A DNA stretch of 7,473 nucleotides from Caryophanales bacterium UBA6356 (lineage in GTDB: Bacteria > Bacillota_I > Bacilli_A > RFN20 > CAG-826): NCBI GenBank assembly GCA_002440125.1, contig DJRQ01000032.1:1-7473 (forward strand). Direction: 5' to 3'. A model generated the notes under the pieces. It worked only from the letters and a program-made list of their open reading frames with translations. It did no database searches and had not been told where the DNA came from. Numbering within the stretch: position 1 is the first letter of the stretch; every line of letters begins with the position of its first letter. The translations under genes and the position numbers were made by a program. Positions 1 to 6,711 of the stretch are shown piece after piece.

Positions 1-20
1 ACGAAAGGAGTAAAATAAAT

Positions 21-407
21 ATGGGCATAACACTAAGAAGAAACTCGTATCCCGTGAAAACGAACCCATTTTACAATTTCAATCCCAATAGCGGCTATTT
101 TGGCAAGCATAAGGATGGAAACAAACCAAAAACCAGGTTGATTTACACGAATAATGACCCAATTGAAGAAACGAAAATGTTTTTTAATCAGCTAAGCAAA
201 GGCGCAAAAATACGCGAAGACGCACCTAATCAAATGTGGCACGCTAATCTGGGAGATGGTTCAACTATTACGATGAGAATCAATCACCCAACCCCGGAAC
301 ACGCTCCTGCCGTTATGATTTCAATAAGAAGGAGCAACGATAATGCCGGAATCAAGACTCAAAAAATACATTTTATAAAGAAAGGTGACAAAAAATGGAA
401 AATTTAA
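21..407 (+). CDS. Small basic protein resembling a polymorphic-toxin C-terminal module (putative toxin)
   Basis: 128 aa from ATG at 21, with AGGAG at 6-10, ten bases upstream. Seen: about 22 Lys/Arg against 10 Asp/Glu, no signal peptide or membrane segment. A DGSTITMR stretch lies at residues 79-86, a PAV segment at 96-98, and GIKTQKIHFI at 110-119 near the C-terminus. From memory of the family, this order (an FF-x-x-L helix, a DGT-x-I-x-R strand, S-x-D-x-x-GIK-x-QKIHF) is typical of toxin tips at the end of CDI, RHS or LXG proteins, many of which are nucleases. Inferred: a toxin-like, possibly RNase, module. The C-terminal ten residues overlap the next gene, which looks like the immunity gene. 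No in-frame stop occurs between base 1 and the ATG, so this may instead be the tail of a longer exported protein. The catalytic residues and target are unknown. An ordinary phage or mobile-element hypothetical protein remains possible. Confidence 0.6.
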   Translation: MGITLRRNSYPVKTNPFYNFNPNSGYFGKHKDGNKPKTRLIYTNNDPIEETKMFFNQLSKGAKIREDAPNQMWHANLGDGSTITMRINHPTPEHAPAVMISIRRSNDNAGIKTQKIHFIKKGDKKWKI

Positions 408-1036
408 ACTTAACGATTTCAAAAAAGGGAATTAAATTATTAAAGAATCTCATCGGTCACGAATTCATTTCAATGAAACATGACAAATTGAATGGCAGAG
501 ACATCGTTTTTGGAAAAATCGAAATGGTTTCATCAGCCGGGCGTTATTTGATCGATAATCGTGCGGATTGGTTCGATGATTATTTTTCTGGACCAGAAGA
601 CATGCTCTTTTTGGATTTCCTGGAATTGAATAGAAATGAGAACCCATTCAAGACATGGCCAGAAGATTCAACAGAAACGCAAATCATCAATGAGAGAATA
701 GAAGACGTCCTGATCGTTCAAGATGATGGCGATGTCTATAAAAAAGACGTTTATTGCCAGCATATCAAATCTTCCGAAGGAATCATATTCGTTACAGACA
801 AAGCACAATACGGTTTCTTCAAAGACACCATGTGGCTTGATGAAAATATTGTGATAATCAAAGATGAAAAAGATGCCTTAAGCAAAGCCGAGAGCCTTAA
901 AGAGCATTACGACATCTTCGGATATCCATTCCATGGTAAATGCAAGCGTTCACTCATTTCATTAAGAGATGGAACAACAAAAGAAGTCGACAGCGTAGAA
1001 GAGGAAGGCGAAATAATAAAAGAAGATAATTGTTAA
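395..1036 (+). CDS. Acidic hypothetical protein, putative immunity protein for the upstream toxin-like gene
   Basis: 213 aa from ATG at 395, preceded by AAAGGTGA at 381-388 with six bases spacing. The start lies inside the upstream gene (13-base overlap), so the two are probably translationally coupled. I do not recognise a family. Seen: soluble, no signal peptide or membrane segment, about 44 Asp/Glu against 28 Lys/Arg. Aromatic and acidic clusters occur (WFDDYF at residues 59-64), and the C-terminal tail from about residue 195 is very acidic and likely disordered. Strong negative charge opposite a strongly basic partner, gene order (toxin first, immunity second) and overlap are the usual signature of an immunity protein that blocks a nuclease by covering its basic active surface. 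The role is inferred from context and charge only. Base composition is A-rich like its partner and unlike the genes from 1935 on, which suggests the pair arrived together. Confidence 0.6.
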   Translation: MENLNLTISKKGIKLLKNLIGHEFISMKHDKLNGRDIVFGKIEMVSSAGRYLIDNRADWFDDYFSGPEDMLFLDFLELNRNENPFKTWPEDSTETQIINERIEDVLIVQDDGDVYKKDVYCQHIKSSEGIIFVTDKAQYGFFKDTMWLDENIVIIKDEKDALSKAESLKEHYDIFGYPFHGKCKRSLISLRDGTTKEVDSVEEEGEIIKEDNC

Positions 1037-1082
1037 AAATAGTAGGCGGTCATTGATGGCTGCCTCCCTTTTCTATTTTTTC
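1036..1082 (+). terminator. Rho-independent terminator after the toxin/immunity-like pair
   Basis: Bases 1044-1053 pair with 1056-1065 (AGGCGGTCAT with ATGGCTGCCT; ten pairs, two of them G-T), although the innermost pairs must open to leave a loop. An outer layer, AAAATAG at 1036-1042 with CTATTTT at 1073-1079, can also pair. A T-rich run to 1081 follows. It begins immediately at the stop codon of the 395-1036 gene and would end that transcript. Confidence 0.8.
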
Positions 1083-1934
1083 CATAAAATTTGTTATATC
1101 TCTTCCACGTGTCTACCGGAATTTTAACCATTTTTCATGTTTTTGGCACTTTTAGGCCAAAAATTGAAAAGTGCCGTATTTTGAAGCGTTCCCCAAACAT
1201 TGGACAGTTTAGTTCAATGCAAGGAGGGCGCTTTTGTGTTTTTCTTAGCGAGAACATCGCCGATGAAACGCCTCGAAGAATCAGAACAAATGAGGTGAGC
1301 ACACGAAATCAGGGCATCTCTTTCTCATCCCGACGATCTTTTCTTGCGTGGTTAGACCTTTTCTGACGAACGCTTTCAGACGAGGCTTCTGAAACAGGTT
1401 GAAGATCTCTTTTAGGATAGAACCATTGAAGAAAACTGCGGACACCGCCAATGAAATAGTCAAAAGGACTTAAGAAATTTCGCTTTTATCGCTTCTTTTC
1501 ACGAAAATGATCGATATCTCCTCACTTTGCGCGTTAAAACCACATTTTCACGAAGGCTTCTATCTTTTCTTTTAGCGCCTTGTCACAGGCAGTCGCCACC
1601 AAAGAGAACAGGTTCGACCAATCGGGGAAGCTTTCCCTTGAGGAGGCTAGATGCCACCTCACGAACATCGTCAGAAACCGATGGATTCCGTTTATCGGCT
1701 CTCGTGAGTTCTCAGAATCGGAAACCATCCCGATAAGAGGCGAGAAAGCCTTGCCGCACTCGAGGCATCCCATCGGCTCGCCGAATTTCCCTATTGCATT
1801 CAAAAAAAGACCACTTGGATTATTGTATAAAATCATCGCCGCCCAGAAAGCCTGTGCCAATAAAATTTGAAGAAAATAATGGGAGCAAAGCTCAAAGTCG
1901 CTATATACTATCGGAAAGAAGGAAAACCACGAAC
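1083..1934. other. Gene-poor stretch, possible mobile-element remnant
   Basis: About 850 bases with no gene I can defend. Several open stretches exist on both strands, including 1580-1870 (+) and 1534-1870 (-), which overlap each other. None shows a family motif, a good ribosome binding site with a sensible start, or conserved-looking domain structure. On the - strand the reading near 1650-1850 gives a short CxxC-like segment (CLEC) but ends abruptly, and the sequence downstream of it is interrupted by stops. This could be a decayed gene. The left part (1110-1180) carries nested inverted repeats of the kind found at insertion-sequence ends. A further 7-base inverted repeat, TTTCAGA (1374-1380) with TCTGAAA (1388-1394), lies in the middle. 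The right end must hold the promoter of the MgtC-family gene. A TATACT at 1904-1909 is a candidate -10, but no matching -35 is visible. Confidence 0.5.
1140..1175. repeat. Two overlapping, mutually exclusive perfect inverted repeats
   Basis: TTTTTGGC at 1140-1147 is perfectly complementary to GCCAAAAA at 1156-1163 (8 pairs, 8-base loop). GGCACTTTT at 1145-1153 is perfectly complementary to AAAAGTGCC at 1167-1175 (9 pairs, 13-base loop). The arms share bases 1145-1147, so only one hairpin can form at a time. The element lies downstream of the terminator at 1036-1082, about 760 bases before the next gene and not next to a start codon, so a leader switch is unlikely. Nested repeats of this kind occur at insertion-sequence ends (for example IS21-type multiple terminal repeats) or in dispersed palindromic elements. 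That assignment is inference. Confidence 0.6.
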
Positions 1935-2708
1935 ATGGATAAAGCAATCGTTTCTTTGGCCTACCGCTATGACGGGTGGGGTTTGGCCCTTTATATTCTT
2001 ATCGTCACCCTCGCTTCGGGATGCCTTTCTTCGATTCTAGGCATCGAAAGAGAAATGAAAGGACAGGCAGCCGGATTAAGAACACACGTCCTTCTTTCGA
2101 TTGGATGCACCCTTATTATGGTCGTCTCGATCTTTGGCATTGGCTATGCCAGCGGCCAAATCGATTTCACCAAAGGCGCTATCGATGCTTCTTTGCTTTC
2201 TTACGACACTTCCCGAATCGGAGCAGGCATCACTGCCGGAATCGGTTTTGTTTGCGCTGGCACCATCATTCGGACGGGCCTTTCGGTAAGAGGCTTGACA
2301 ACCGCGGCTACTTTATGGGTTTCGGCCGGGATTGGAATGGCGTGCGGAAGTGGGCTCGTCCTAGAAGCCCTCATCGTTACTGCCATCACTTTAGCGCTTC
2401 TTTTGGGCCTTCTTTCCATCGAGAAAGCGATTGGCAAAAGAAGCCCTCAAGTACGCTTAACCATCCAAAAGAATATGATGGTCATTCGCGAAATTAGAGA
2501 AGCTTCCGACACCAATGGCTTAGTCATCAAGAACATCGGCACCTACACCAAAAAGCTTGAAGACGGAATGGAAGTTACCGTCGTCAACGTCTTATTCGCC
2601 CTTCAAAGCAATCAAGCGGCATTAGAAGAGCTTTGCGAATCCTTCAGCCATCGCGAAGGCGTTGTTTCTCTCGAAAAGATCCATTTCAAAGACCCCATCG
2701 GGGAATAA
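1935..2708 (+). CDS. MgtC/SapB-family membrane protein
   Basis: 257 aa starting at ATG 1935. AAGGA lies at 1919-1923, a rather long 11 bases upstream, and residues upstream of this Met are not family-like, so the longer frame is rejected. The N-terminal half has about five membrane segments (roughly 16-36, 53-72, 96-112, 122-139, 143-162). It carries the hallmarks of the MgtC/SapB family: GIERE at 36-40, AGLRTH at 46-51, the glycine-rich RIGAGITAGIGFVCAGTI at 94-111 and VRGLTTAATLW at 118-128. Residues from about 172 to 250 form a soluble tail that matches the ACT-like domain of longer MgtC homologues. In other bacteria these inner-membrane proteins are tied to growth in low magnesium, acid adaptation and, in pathogens, inhibition of F1Fo ATP synthase. 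Which applies here cannot be read from sequence. It is monocistronic and converges on tag with 8 bases between stops and no visible terminator. Confidence 0.9.
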   Translation: MDKAIVSLAYRYDGWGLALYILIVTLASGCLSSILGIEREMKGQAAGLRTHVLLSIGCTLIMVVSIFGIGYASGQIDFTKGAIDASLLSYDTSRIGAGITAGIGFVCAGTIIRTGLSVRGLTTAATLWVSAGIGMACGSGLVLEALIVTAITLALLLGLLSIEKAIGKRSPQVRLTIQKNMMVIREIREASDTNGLVIKNIGTYTKKLEDGMEVTVVNVLFALQSNQAALEELCESFSHREGVVSLEKIHFKDPIGE

Positions 2709-2716
2709 AGGAATAC

Positions 2717-3265
2717 TCACTTTCTTGGCGAAAGAAAACACTCTTTTTCGTGCGAATTGATAAGCCCAACCGCTTGGAGATAGGAATAGGCGATCGTGGA
2801 ACCGAAATACTTCATTCCTCTTTTCTTAAGATCGGCCGCCAAGGCATCGCTTAGAGAATTCTTCGTCTTGCCGGTTTCACAAAGAATCTCTCCTTTGGCA
2901 AAAGAGAGAAGATAGGCTTTAAAGGATCCGAATTCCTTCTCCACTTTTAGAAACGCTTGAGCGTTTGTGACGGCCGCTTCAATCTTCTTTCGAGAACGAA
3001 TGATGCCTTTATTAGAAAGAAGCTCCTCAACTTTCTTATCGTCAAAAGAAGCAATCCTTTCCGGATTAAAATTCATAAAATCTTTGCGAAAGGCCTCTCT
3101 TTTATCGAGGACACACTCCCAGGAAAGCCCCGCTTCGAAGCTTTCCAAGAGAAGCATCTCGAATAGATAGCGCTCATCGAGATTCAATCTCCCCCATTCG
3201 TTATCGTGATAGGCGATGTAGTTTTCCTTATGGCCTAGACACCACTTGCATCTTTTCTTTTCCAT
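2717..3265 (-). CDS. tag: DNA-3-methyladenine glycosylase I
   Basis: 182 aa, about the length of E. coli Tag (187). It excises 3-methyladenine from alkylated DNA as the first step of base excision repair, in the cytoplasm. By alignment from memory to E. coli Tag, the zinc ligands are present: Cys6 (in RCKWC), His20 (in AYHDNEWG), and His172 and Cys176 near the C-terminus. The catalytic-pocket Glu41 and Trp49 lie in LESFEAGLSW. The KKRGMKYFGSTIAYSYLQA stretch at about 147-165 also fits the family. The start is the only Met before Cys6 and has GGAG at 3273-3276 on the - strand, seven bases upstream. It overlaps the end of ogt by 38 bases and is the last gene of the - strand operon, so expression probably depends on ogt translation. 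All key residues are intact. Confidence 0.95.
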   Translation of the reverse strand: MEKKRCKWCLGHKENYIAYHDNEWGRLNLDERYLFEMLLLESFEAGLSWECVLDKREAFRKDFMNFNPERIASFDDKKVEELLSNKGIIRSRKKIEAAVTNAQAFLKVEKEFGSFKAYLLSFAKGEILCETGKTKNSLSDALAADLKKRGMKYFGSTIAYSYLQAVGLINSHEKECFLSPRK

Positions 3266-3761
3266 CTTTCTTCTCCAGTTTCAAAAGAAGTTCTTTGTTC
3301 TTCAAGCCGCCACCATAGCCGATAAGCCTACCATCTTTCCCAATGACGCGATGGCAGGGAACAAGAATGCATAAGGGATTGCTTCCTAGAGCGCCCCCTA
3401 CTGCTTGGGCGCTCATCTTCTTATCGCTCTCTTTAGAAAGAAGCTTAGCAATATCCCCATAAGTGAGCGTTTCCCCATATGGGATGGAAAGAAGGATGTC
3501 ATAGACTCTTTTTCGGAAAGGGGTTTTAGGAAACATCTTAAAAGAAGAGAAAGGCGAAGGGTTTTCGCCTTTAAAATAGCGGTCTAACCACCCCTTTAAT
3601 TCTTGAAAAACGGCAAGCCGGTCATTAAAAATTGCCTCACGGTCGGCTTTTGAGGAATCAGAACTCCCCATAAACAAAAGGGCCGTTATCGCCGAACCAT
3701 CGCTTTCTAAGCGAAGGTCACTAAAAGAGGTTGGCGTTTTATAAAGTGAGAAGTAAGTCAT
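3228..3761 (-). CDS. ogt: Methylated-DNA--protein-cysteine S-methyltransferase
   Basis: 177 aa. It directly reverses O6-methylguanine (and O4-methylthymine) by moving the alkyl group to its own cysteine in a suicide reaction. The active site VPCHRV is intact with Cys136, followed by IGKDGRLIGYGGGLKNKELLL, the usual C-terminal signature. The segment from FRKRVYDILLSIPYGETLTYGDIAKLL is the family's helix-turn-helix DNA-binding region, and the first 80 residues form the variable N-terminal domain. I chose the ATG at 3761 rather than an earlier one at 3815. The protein then begins MTYFSLYKTP like homologues, and the stop of the glycosidase gene overlaps it as TGATG. No Shine-Dalgarno precedes it, so it is probably translated by re-initiation after the upstream gene. 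It overlaps tag by 38 bases. Together the two cover the main methylation lesions. Confidence 0.95.
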   Translation of the reverse strand: MTYFSLYKTPTSFSDLRLESDGSAITALLFMGSSDSSKADREAIFNDRLAVFQELKGWLDRYFKGENPSPFSSFKMFPKTPFRKRVYDILLSIPYGETLTYGDIAKLLSKESDKKMSAQAVGGALGSNPLCILVPCHRVIGKDGRLIGYGGGLKNKELLLKLEKKDGKEKMQVVSRP

Positions 3762-5788
3762 CAGTTGGATTTTATCACATCGAGCGCTAGGTATTTCTTG
3801 AATCTTCCTTGGCATTTGTTGCCTTTGACGGAAAGTTCTTTTTTCGAAAGAAGGTCACGCACTTGGTAGTTCTCGCTTGGCAAAGCGATTTCGAAGGAGC
3901 GTGTCACAAGATCGTTGACGAAATTGAGATCAAAGAGGTTTATAAGATATCCATCTTCCTTTTCGAAGACGATAAAATCGATATAGGAACTTCCCCGAAA
4001 GCCAAATTTCGGTTTGAGATAAGGCTTCCAAAGATGGAGAAGCACTTCTTTGAAATTATCGCGATTATCGCCTTCGATAAGCGCCGCGCAATAAAGGACA
4101 TGTCCTTTGCCATAGGTCCTTTCAAAAAGACCACCTTGGTTCGTCCATATGCCTAGCGGATTGCTATGAATCGAGGCGAATTCACGATTATTATCGGGAT
4201 CGGTATAAGGAAGAGCGACTTTTGCAAGGATTTTGGCGTTTTTAGCATTCAAAAGAGGGATTTTATAAGTAATGGGAAGAGGGTATTTCCTATTGAAAAG
4301 ACCGAAGGCGCGTTTCGCGACTTTGGCTGTTGGATAGAGGTACGCCTTGACTTCGTCGTAGCCTTTATAAATCACGGGATAAGGGCTATCGCCATTCGTT
4401 TCGCCTATGATTTCGCCATCAAAGAAGGTCCTTAAAAGAACGGGGTCGCTATCGCCGGAAAGATAGAGGTTTCCTCCTTCTTTCACGTACTCAATAACCT
4501 CTGCCCTTTCTTTTTCGTCGAGGGAAATAAGACCAGGAAGAGCAAGAAGCTGATACTTCCCCAAATCCTTTAAAGCGCCGTGGCCCAAAATCGTGAAGGG
4601 AATGTGCTTCTCAATCAAAGTCCTATTTATTTGGATGGCAAGCTTCTTATTCATCGCGCGATGGTGGTATTCGTATTGGGTCTTGCTGTCAAAGAAAACG
4701 GCCACTTCGCTATAAGGGATCCCTTCTTTGAGGTAAGGCTCGTAAGCCATTTCCTTCTTAAAGACTTTGCCGAGGCGTTTCGCTACCCTCTTATCGAGCG
4801 TGCCATCGGGATTTATGGCATCGATAATGAGCGAAGCCCCATGTTCCATCGTCGTCAAGAGGACTTCGCTTTCGAGCTCTTTCTCGCTTTTATTGATGGT
4901 GTGTTCGCGAAGATTCTTATTGCATCGACACGTCATATATTCGAATGGTTGGTTTTTGCTGATACTCCGATAGTATTTCGCCACGAAGGAATGGTTATAA
5001 AGGTCGCCATAGAGGTCGCCTCCGGTAAATTCGCATTCCTCATTTATTCCTTCGGTGGAACCTGCTAAATAATCGCAGCCAACAACGGCCGCAAAGTTAA
5101 ATTCGATTGTCGTATTGGGAAGGAGCTTCTTCGCTTCTTCTTTTACGAAGGAAACGAAATCGACCATCCAATTTTGTCGCGCTTCGACATAGGATTTCCA
5201 AGTCTTATCGTCCCAGTCGAGACGCGTTGGAAGCGACTTTCCATATTCCTTTTTGAAGCGTTCTTGGCAAGAAGGGCAATGACATAATACCTCCCAATAA
5301 GGCATATCAAAAAAGAGACCGTCAAGGGTGGGGAATGCTTTGGCGAGTTCTTGAAGCTGTTCCTTCAAAAAACGCCGATGCTCTTGGTTATTGGGACATG
5401 CCAAACCATAACGTTGCCCATATTCCCGCCAAGTCTTCCCCTCTTTATCGACCATTTCCCAAGAGGGATGATCATAAATGGCTTGGTTATTGAAAATGAG
5501 GGAATAATAGCCCACCACTTTCATGCCCTCTTGTTGGCATAAAGAAATGAGTTTTTTCATTTCTTCCGGATGCTCTTTGAAAAAACGGTGCGTCTTCCCC
5601 GCTTTCGTTTCAAAGTTGCATAGGCCCGTATGCGATTGAAGGTAAATCATCGGACTTTGAATTCGCGCCTCTTTGAGATACTCGAAGTACTTCTTTGCAT
5701 CAAAGCGAGAGAGATAAATCTTCTTCGTGTCGTTAATATGCATGTCCACAAGATTGCGGCGATAAACGTCTTGATACCATTTGTCCAT
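3761..5788 (-). CDS. Putative glycoside hydrolase (GHL6/GH151-like, alpha-L-fucosidase-type barrel)
   Basis: 675 aa from ATG at 5788, preceded by GAGG (5795-5798, - strand) six bases away. A longer start at 5866 would add 26 Phe-rich residues that come from reading the reverse strand of a purine-rich region, so it is rejected. No signal peptide is seen, implying a cytoplasmic enzyme acting on imported oligosaccharides. Residues about 1-350 look like a TIM-barrel hydrolase: DMHIND at 15-20, YLQSHTGLCNFET at 49-61, a GYYS strand at 93-96, then LDGLFFDM at 155-162 followed by CHCPSC at 169-174. Asp161 is the candidate nucleophile by analogy with fucosidases. Residues about 360-590 resemble the GATase-like beta-galactosidase trimerisation domain (VAVFFDSKTQ; LALPGLISLDEKERAEVIEY; EGGNLYLSGD). 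Substrate is unproven: alpha-L-fucosidase is my best guess, beta-galactosidase-like activity an alternative. It is the first gene of the operon with ogt and tag, and its stop overlaps the ogt start. Confidence 0.75.
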   Translation of the reverse strand: MDKWYQDVYRRNLVDMHINDTKKIYLSRFDAKKYFEYLKEARIQSPMIYLQSHTGLCNFETKAGKTHRFFKEHPEEMKKLISLCQQEGMKVVGYYSLIFNNQAIYDHPSWEMVDKEGKTWREYGQRYGLACPNNQEHRRFLKEQLQELAKAFPTLDGLFFDMPYWEVLCHCPSCQERFKKEYGKSLPTRLDWDDKTWKSYVEARQNWMVDFVSFVKEEAKKLLPNTTIEFNFAAVVGCDYLAGSTEGINEECEFTGGDLYGDLYNHSFVAKYYRSISKNQPFEYMTCRCNKNLREHTINKSEKELESEVLLTTMEHGASLIIDAINPDGTLDKRVAKRLGKVFKKEMAYEPYLKEGIPYSEVAVFFDSKTQYEYHHRAMNKKLAIQINRTLIEKHIPFTILGHGALKDLGKYQLLALPGLISLDEKERAEVIEYVKEGGNLYLSGDSDPVLLRTFFDGEIIGETNGDSPYPVIYKGYDEVKAYLYPTAKVAKRAFGLFNRKYPLPITYKIPLLNAKNAKILAKVALPYTDPDNNREFASIHSNPLGIWTNQGGLFERTYGKGHVLYCAALIEGDNRDNFKEVLLHLWKPYLKPKFGFRGSSYIDFIVFEKEDGYLINLFDLNFVNDLVTRSFEIALPSENYQVRDLLSKKELSVKGNKCQGRFKKYLALDVIKSN

Positions 5789-5804
5789 AAATAACCTCGA
5801 AATC

Positions 5805-5810
5805 ATTATA
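5805..5810 (-). promoter_or_regulatory. Candidate -10 box for the glycosidase-ogt-tag operon
   Basis: The - strand reads a consensus TATAAT at 5810-5805. No good -35 is present at 16-18 bases spacing (only T-rich sequence). A start site six or seven bases downstream would leave a leader of about ten bases, barely including the GAGG ribosome binding site. That is short, so the call is tentative. Confidence 0.35.
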
Positions 5811-5812
5811 AG

Positions 5813-5827
5813 AAAGGAGGGAAAGTG
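5813..5827 (+). promoter_or_regulatory. Near-perfect Shine-Dalgarno in front of the truncated DUF4143 frame
   Basis: AAAGGAGG at 5813-5820 matches the 16S rRNA tail without mismatch and is followed four bases later by GTG at 5825, which opens the DUF4143 frame. The spacing is short but usable. This is the main reason to think the fragment could still be translated. The same stretch is the divergent upstream region of the glycosidase gene. Confidence 0.45.
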
Positions 5828-6394
5828 AAAAGAAGAGAGGAAAAAGAACATGAAACGAAAAAGCATATCTTTATCAAATCTCCTATAGAATGGTTATTGA
5901 CTGCCGGGATGGTTTATGAATCCAGCCAGGTCAAAGAAAAAGTTACTTTGCCACTTTCATCGGCAGATGAAACGAACTTTAGATTGTACTTAATGGATTT
6001 AGGTTTCTTAGCCTATCAAAGCGGTATCAACATGTCCACTTTCGTGAATCCTAGCGTTAAGAACACCCTTTCTGGTGCTTTCTTCGAAAATCATGTCGCA
6101 AACGAACTACAAGCAAAGAACATCCCTCTTTTCTTTTGGAAAGGGAAAGACAATTCAGAGTTTGAATTCCTTATAGATGATCAAAACAACGTCATTCCTT
6201 TGGATGTTAAAAAAGGAAAAGGGCAACTGCCTTCCATCAAAAAGTTCAAAGAGCACAATGAATACACATATTCGGTTAAGATTTCAACAAACAACTATGG
6301 TTACGACAAAGAAAACAATATCGTAACTCTTCCTTTATATATGCTTTTCGCCTACCTAAACGATTTAAAAGAAAGAAACAGTCACATAGAATAA
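5825..6394 (+). pseudogene. C-terminal remnant of a DUF4143-type AAA ATPase (AAA domain missing)
   Basis: The frame encodes 189 residues from GTG 5825. From about residue 15 it matches the C-terminal part of the large ATP-binding protein family with a DUF4143 domain. It shows the IEWLLTAGMVY helix (21-31), PLSSADETNFRLYLMDLGFLAYQSG (43-67), a GAFFENHVANEL helix (84-95), and a restriction-nuclease-like core with E112/E114, then IPLDVKKGKG at 124-133, ending LPLYM. Full members are about 380-450 aa and carry Walker A and B motifs in the first half. Those are absent, and upstream sequence belongs to the divergent glycosidase region. The first 14 residues are Lys/Glu-rich and not family-like, so the join falls near 5860. 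The expected Asp and Glu of the nuclease-like core are swapped to Glu114 and Asp127, a conservative change. Most likely a truncated remnant, since half the protein is gone. The clean frame and strong ribosome binding site leave open a short expressed protein. Confidence 0.75.
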
Positions 6395-6711
6395 GTTTTA
6401 GCTTATCAAGGTTTTCATGCTAAGGAGATGAACTTTTTCGTAACGTCAGAATCCATCTTTGTTCCGGCGCTCAATGGCAAGTTCACGCCAAAAAAACAAA
6501 AAGGCTGACTTCTTTTTGCAATTGCTTCACCCCCTTTCCCTCCTTCGTTTATGGATATTTAATTCTATGGAAGCCATAGATATCGTGCTTCAGAAGAGGT
6601 TTTTCGAGCTAAACAGAGCTTCCACTTATAAATGTTCGCGAAGAGCGTTTTTCCCATCACCGATTCCCCGAAAGCGGTATACCTATCTCAAAAAGTGGAC
6701 TAGAATACCTC
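6395..6711. other. Intergenic stretch without a supported gene
   Basis: 317 bases between the DUF4143 remnant and the YoaK-family gene. A frame from 6459 runs on into the next gene on the same strand, but it has no recognisable motif and is a shadow of the YoaK gene. No intrinsic terminator is clear. A weak TTAGC/GCTAA pair sits near 6398-6416. The only ordered structure is the dyad at 6554-6584. Confidence 0.5.
6554..6584. repeat. Dyad-symmetric sequence, possible operator
   Basis: TCTATGG at 6564-6570 is perfectly mirrored by CCATAGA at 6574-6580 around a 3-base centre. Outer GATAT (6554-6558) and ATATC (6580-6584) extend the symmetry with an offset. It lies about 130 bases upstream of the YoaK-family start, so it could be a repressor site or a small hairpin. 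No T-run follows, so it is not a terminator. Confidence 0.3.

Noticed and set aside
1091..1366. 91-residue + strand open frame after the terminator
   Set aside because: It has no usable ribosome binding site, spans the nested inverted repeats and shows no family-like pattern.
1580..1870. 96-residue + strand open frame upstream of the MgtC-family gene
   Set aside because: It has no family motif and lies opposite another open frame. Chance openness in this stretch explains both.
1794..1934. Longer N-terminus for the MgtC-family protein
   Set aside because: The extra 47 residues are polar and unlike the family, which starts just before the first membrane segment. The Met at 1935 is the better start.
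1534..1947. 137-residue - strand open frame with a CLEC segment
   Set aside because: It has no recognisable domain, overlaps an equally long + strand frame, and runs through the MgtC gene's upstream region and start. I kept it only as a possible decayed gene in the region note.
3762..3815. Longer N-terminus for ogt
   Set aside because: It would extend 18 residues into the glycosidase coding sequence. The ATG that overlaps its stop codon gives the usual protein start.
4580..5068. 162-residue + strand frame inside the glycosidase gene
   Set aside because: It is an antisense shadow of a strongly supported coding region.
5789..5866. Phe-rich signal-peptide-like extension of the glycosidase
   Set aside because: The hydrophobic run is what the reverse strand of a purine-rich Shine-Dalgarno region encodes. 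A better ribosome binding site precedes the Met at 5788.
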